Shown: piece by piece, positions 61,583 to 64,000 of the stretch
Layout: every line of letters begins with the position of its first letter
Position numbering within the stretch: position 1 is the stretch's first letter
The notes under the pieces: model-generated
Databases searched by the model: none
The model's input: only the letters and a program-made list of their open reading frames with translations
What the model was told of the DNA's origin: nothing
Source of the DNA: Clostridium sp. DSM 17811
GTDB lineage: Bacteria; Bacillota; Clostridia; Clostridiales; Clostridiaceae
Assembly (NCBI RefSeq): GCF_018861905.1
Contig: NZ_JAHLDU010000010.1
Span: 1 to 64,000 of the forward strand
Reading direction: 5' to 3'
DNA: 64,000 nt
Made by a program: the position numbers and the translations under genes

Positions 61583-61717
61583 ATATGTTCTCCCTTTTTA
61601 TCATTTGCATTTCAATATATGAAATGTAAACTTATAAGGTGATTAAACATTTAAATTATGATTATATTTAAGAATTAATATATGCATTTAAATAATAAAA
61701 TGGTCATAAACATAAAT

Positions 61718-61760
61718 AAAGAATAACAACACTTGTATAATACAAGTGCTATTATTCTTT
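61718..61760. terminator. Terminator after the Rrf2 gene
   Basis: AAAGAATAA plus CACTTGTAT pair with ATACAAGTG plus TTATTCTTT with a one-base bulge region. It is almost symmetrical and lies directly after the minus-strand gene. Confidence 0.8.
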
Positions 61761-61762
61761 AT

Positions 61763-62209
61763 TTATATTATAAAGTCTAAGGTATACTCTGCATTTAGAC
61801 TTTTATATTTTTCTACTAGGTCCTGTAGAGTTACAGAATCCATAACTTTATTAATTTGTTTATTAACTTCTTGCCATACGATAGTGTCTATACAAACTTT
61901 TATGTTGTTATCAAGACCTGCAGCTCCATCATCATCACCTGCGATATTTAAGTCACCTTCAAGTATTCTTAAAACCTCACCTACTGTGATTTTTGATGCT
62001 TCAGTTGAAAGGGTATAACCACCTTGTGATCCTCTCGCACTTTTCACTAGTTTAGCTTTTCTAAGTATTGAAAAAACTTGTTCTAAATAATTTTCAGAAA
62101 TTGCTTGTCTTTCAGCAATAATTTTTAATGGTATATAGTCACCAAATGAATGCACAGCTATATCTACCATTGCTCTTAAACCGTATCTTCCTTTAGTAGA
62201 AATATTCAT
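61763..62209 (-). CDS. Rrf2-family regulator with reduced cysteine set
   Basis: 148 residues with the Rrf2 winged helix: MNISTKGRYGLRAMVDIAVH, IAERQAISENYLEQVFSILRKAKLVKSARGSQGGYTL. IscR/NsrR-type members carry three Cys for an Fe-S cluster in the loop before the last helix. Here only one remains (NIKVCIDTIVWQEV), so cluster binding is unlikely and a CymR-like (sulfur metabolism) or other sensing mode is possible. AAGGAGAATTAAC lies upstream of ATG 62209. No iscS/iscU is next to it within the window. Confidence 0.92.
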   Translation of the reverse strand: MNISTKGRYGLRAMVDIAVHSFGDYIPLKIIAERQAISENYLEQVFSILRKAKLVKSARGSQGGYTLSTEASKITVGEVLRILEGDLNIAGDDDGAAGLDNNIKVCIDTIVWQEVNKQINKVMDSVTLQDLVEKYKSLNAEYTLDFII

Positions 62210-62333
62210 GGTAAGTTAATTCTCCTTATCAATTACAAAATATAAATATATCATAATATAATCTATTTACTAAAACAAATAATACTATATTAAAAAGCAT
62301 AAGTCAACTAGCGTAGTAAAGGAATATTATTAT

Positions 62334-62578
62334 TTATTCCACATAGGATTTTAACATATCTAATTGCTGTATAACTAATATCATATAAGCAATTCTAGTT
62401 TCAGCATCATTTGTAGCAAGATTATGAGCAAGATTTTCAGTCTGACTTAAACGTTTTGTAATTACTTGAAGCAATTTCAAAGAAATTTTTTTATCTGCTC
62501 CTCTGAAAGCGAAGAAAATATGGGAACTTTTTTCGCACATAGAGTGTTATTACAACTAGTACAATTACACTGACTCAT
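62334..62578 (-). pseudogene. Broken FNR/Crp-family regulator
   Basis: Two pieces in different frames. From ATG 62578 the first 33 codons read MSQCNCTSCNNTLCAKKVPI then FSSLSEEQIKKFL and stop (62477). This is the Cys-rich, Fe-S-type N-terminus of FNR-like regulators. A second frame then gives LKLLQVITKRLSQTENLAHN and AETRIAYMILVIQQL, the dimerisation helix of the same family, ending before any helix-turn-helix. About 100 residues of the cyclic-nucleotide-type domain are missing at an A7 tract. So it is an internally deleted and 3'-truncated gene with no expected DNA binding. Confidence 0.8.
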
Positions 62579-62740
62579 AGATTAATCACCTACCAAATAT
62601 TATTTATATTTCAATTACTTAGTTCATAATAGCATTTTTGACTTAAATTGGTCAATTAGTTATTGAACATAATTTATATATTTCAATTTATCGAAAAAAT
62701 ATATTATAGGTAGCTGATTTGTTTTTTGTATATATAGAAT

Positions 62741-62780
62741 AAAAAATACATAAGCCTATAAAACTCATAGGCCTATGTTA
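62741..62780 (-). terminator. Terminator of the coiled-coil protein gene
   Basis: On the minus strand CATAGGCCTAT pairs with ATAGGCTTATG (one mismatch), followed by TATTTTTTATTC. Confidence 0.75.
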
Positions 62781-62805
62781 ACTTGGATCTAAAAGATTAT
62801 TAGAT

Positions 62806-63105
62806 TTATATATTCTCAAACTCATTTAAAGTCTTTATTTTATTCTCAACTTTAATTTTGTCGCTTCTTATATTATCTAATTGTTGTAGCAACTTTTTGT
62901 TTTCTACTTTTATTGTTTTACTTGAATTATGTGCAAGACCAGTCTCTGAGAGTTCTAAAGTGTATTGTATTTCTTGTTCAAGTTTACTTTTATAAGTTTC
63001 TTCAAATTCCTTTTCAACCTCAGTTAATTCATCATTCAAAGATGTTTTCATATTATCGATGACTTGCCTTGTTACTTCTGATTTGATTTGTTCTTCTGTT
63101 TTCAT
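62806..63105 (-). CDS. Hypothetical coiled-coil protein
   Basis: 99 residues, almost entirely helical and charged (ELTEVEKEFEETYKSKLEQE, ENKKLLQQLDNIRSDKIKVE), with heptad-like Leu/Ile spacing. No membrane segment, Cys or named domain. AAGGAGATG lies upstream of ATG 63105 on the minus strand and a terminator follows the stop. Likely an oligomerising or adaptor protein of unknown role. Confidence 0.75.
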   Translation of the reverse strand: MKTEEQIKSEVTRQVIDNMKTSLNDELTEVEKEFEETYKSKLEQEIQYTLELSETGLAHNSSKTIKVENKKLLQQLDNIRSDKIKVENKIKTLNEFENI

Positions 63106-63148
63106 ATAAATTTCATCTCCTTATAATCTATTGTTTGAAAATGTTTTA

Positions 63149-64000
63149 TTAAAAGTGAACGTTAATCAACCAAAATTTGATGCTTTTATCACTCCAACCA
63201 AGATCCCAAGGCACTTTACTTCTATCAGAATTATGGCAACTAACCAAAGAGTATCCTCTTGAATCAGCCCCTGTAACAACAGAAATGTGAGTAATATCAT
63301 TTTTATTTTCATAAGCAACAATATCACCTGGCAGTAATTTATAACTAGCTTTATATACTTTGTCATAACTTCCATAGGCAATCACGGATCCTCTACCACT
63401 ATATATCATATATCTTTTAAAGCTATCTGCATTAAGCCAAGCTTTTGTTGCTCCGTTTTTATCTGAATTCCATGTGAAATTTTTTCTGAATTTTCCTCCT
63501 TCAAAAAGAATTTGGGATGCAAAGTTTGCACAATCCCCACCTTGAGGATTATAGTCACGATAAAGCATGTTATATTTATACTCACTATCGCTGGCAGCAC
63601 CACAATATTTATCAGCATATTTTACAGTATCTAGTCGTCTTTGTCCTATGTTTTTTAAATCTCTTGGTTTTTGAAATAATATATATTCTTTTATTGAATC
63701 TGCTTTTATATTACTTAGGTCTAAAGAATTTGCGAAAGGGTCTTTGTACCATTCTTTAGAGATAACCCAAGAACCATCTTTACTCATAAGTTGCAAGTTG
63801 TGGTATGTTCCAATCCTCGATGTGTTTTCAAGCTTTGGTTGATCTATATATATATATTTGTATTCAGTTGAACACAATAAATATATTGAAAAATTATTAT
63901 TATTTTCTTTGATTTTTTTGATAATTAAAGTTGGAACAATATCCGTAAATTTAATTCCTTGTTTTTCGGCCCAATTATTAATGTAATCCATTTTTTTCTT
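63149..64000 (-). CDS. Amidase-domain (Amidase_6/CHAP-like) protein, 5' partial
   Basis: The last 150 residues form a papain-like NlpC/CHAP-type amidase domain: NPQGGDCANFASQILFEGG with the catalytic Cys and DITHISVVTGADSRGYSLVSCHN with the His. YADKYCGAASDSEYKYNML and the final FWLINVHF also fit Amidase_6. The N-terminal 120 residues are a strand-rich domain (EYKYIYIDQPKLENTSRIGT). An ATG at 63991 could start it, but the frame stays open to the window edge and no ribosome site or signal peptide is visible, so the gene probably extends beyond. Probably a secreted cell-wall or peptide hydrolase. Confidence 0.78.
   Translation of the reverse strand, partial: KKKMDYINNWAEKQGIKFTDIVPTLIIKKIKENNNNFSIYLLCSTEYKYIYIDQPKLENTSRIGTYHNLQLMSKDGSWVISKEWYKDPFANSLDLSNIKADSIKEYILFQKPRDLKNIGQRRLDTVKYADKYCGAASDSEYKYNMLYRDYNPQGGDCANFASQILFEGGKFRKNFTWNSDKNGATKAWLNADSFKRYMIYSGRGSVIAYGSYDKVYKASYKLLPGDIVAYENKNDITHISVVTGADSRGYSLVSCHNSDRSKVPWDLGWSDKSIKFWLINVHF

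Overview
The window looks like a chromosome segment of a spore-forming anaerobe of the Clostridium sensu stricto type. The DNA is very AT-rich, ribosome binding sites are strong (AGGAGG-like), and there are ATT-, ATA-, TTG- and GTG-start candidates. It carries the spoIIA operon (spoIIAA-spoIIAB-sigF), spoVAC-AD-AE, yunB and ytaF, together with clostridial GABA/4-hydroxybutyrate fermentation genes. No rRNA, tRNA, CRISPR array or intact insertion sequence was found. The species cannot be fixed from the sequence alone.

Layout. (1) 1-17470: a cell-surface glycan cluster, all on the + strand. It holds a LegC-like aminotransferase (cut by the window edge), a Wzx-type flippase, six or seven glycosyltransferases, a polysaccharide deacetylase-like protein, two O-antigen ligase/polymerase-like proteins, UDP-GlcNAc 2-epimerase, a WcaJ-type initiating phosphosugar transferase, a TagA/WecG transferase and a MurJ-like flippase. 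(2) 17523-21511: nitroreductase, EamA transporter, catalase, and a cyclodeaminase-family protein. (3) 21566-23320: an orphan adenine DNA methyltransferase that I recognise as CamA-like. (4) 23328-27523: an operon of acyl carrier protein, acyl-adenylating enzyme (frameshifted in an A9 tract), LuxE-like acyl-protein synthetase and LuxC-like acyl reductase, behind a sigma-54 promoter and without any luciferase gene. (5) 27668-42412: a CBS-PAS-AAA+ sigma-54 activator followed by a GABA/4-hydroxybutyrate catabolic island (abfD, NifU-like protein, Cys-rich protein, CoA-transferase, 4-hydroxybutyrate dehydrogenase, APC permease, gabT). Two sigma-54 promoters here have matched pairs of palindromic upstream sites. 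The island also holds two decayed gene remnants, a divergent isomerase-like/DUF4867 pair, and a second CoA-transferase behind a Rex-like operator. (6) 42580-50229: the sporulation block, a class A PBP, yunB and hpt. (7) 50350-64000: hflX with an extra JAMM-like N-terminal domain, a MocR-type regulator, HEAT-repeat protein, YigZ and YebC. Several small hypothetical or Cys-rich proteins follow, then ytaF, an Rrf2 regulator lacking most cluster cysteines, a broken FNR-like gene, and an amidase-like protein cut by the window edge.

How parts work together. The genes of region 5 outline this pathway: GABA is imported (permease) and transaminated to succinate semialdehyde (GabT). That is reduced to 4-hydroxybutyrate (4HbD), activated by CoA transfer (AbfT-like) and dehydrated to crotonyl-CoA (AbfD). 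The activator gene sits directly upstream, and near-identical spacing of palindromes and -24/-12 elements before abfD and before 4hbD points to one sigma-54 regulon. The neighbouring lux-like operon has the same promoter class, so it may share sigma-54 control, but its palindromic sites were not seen. The least explained system in the window is this sigma-54-driven ACP-ligase-LuxE-LuxC operon, which should make an aldehyde from a carboxylic acid in an organism with no visible use for it here.
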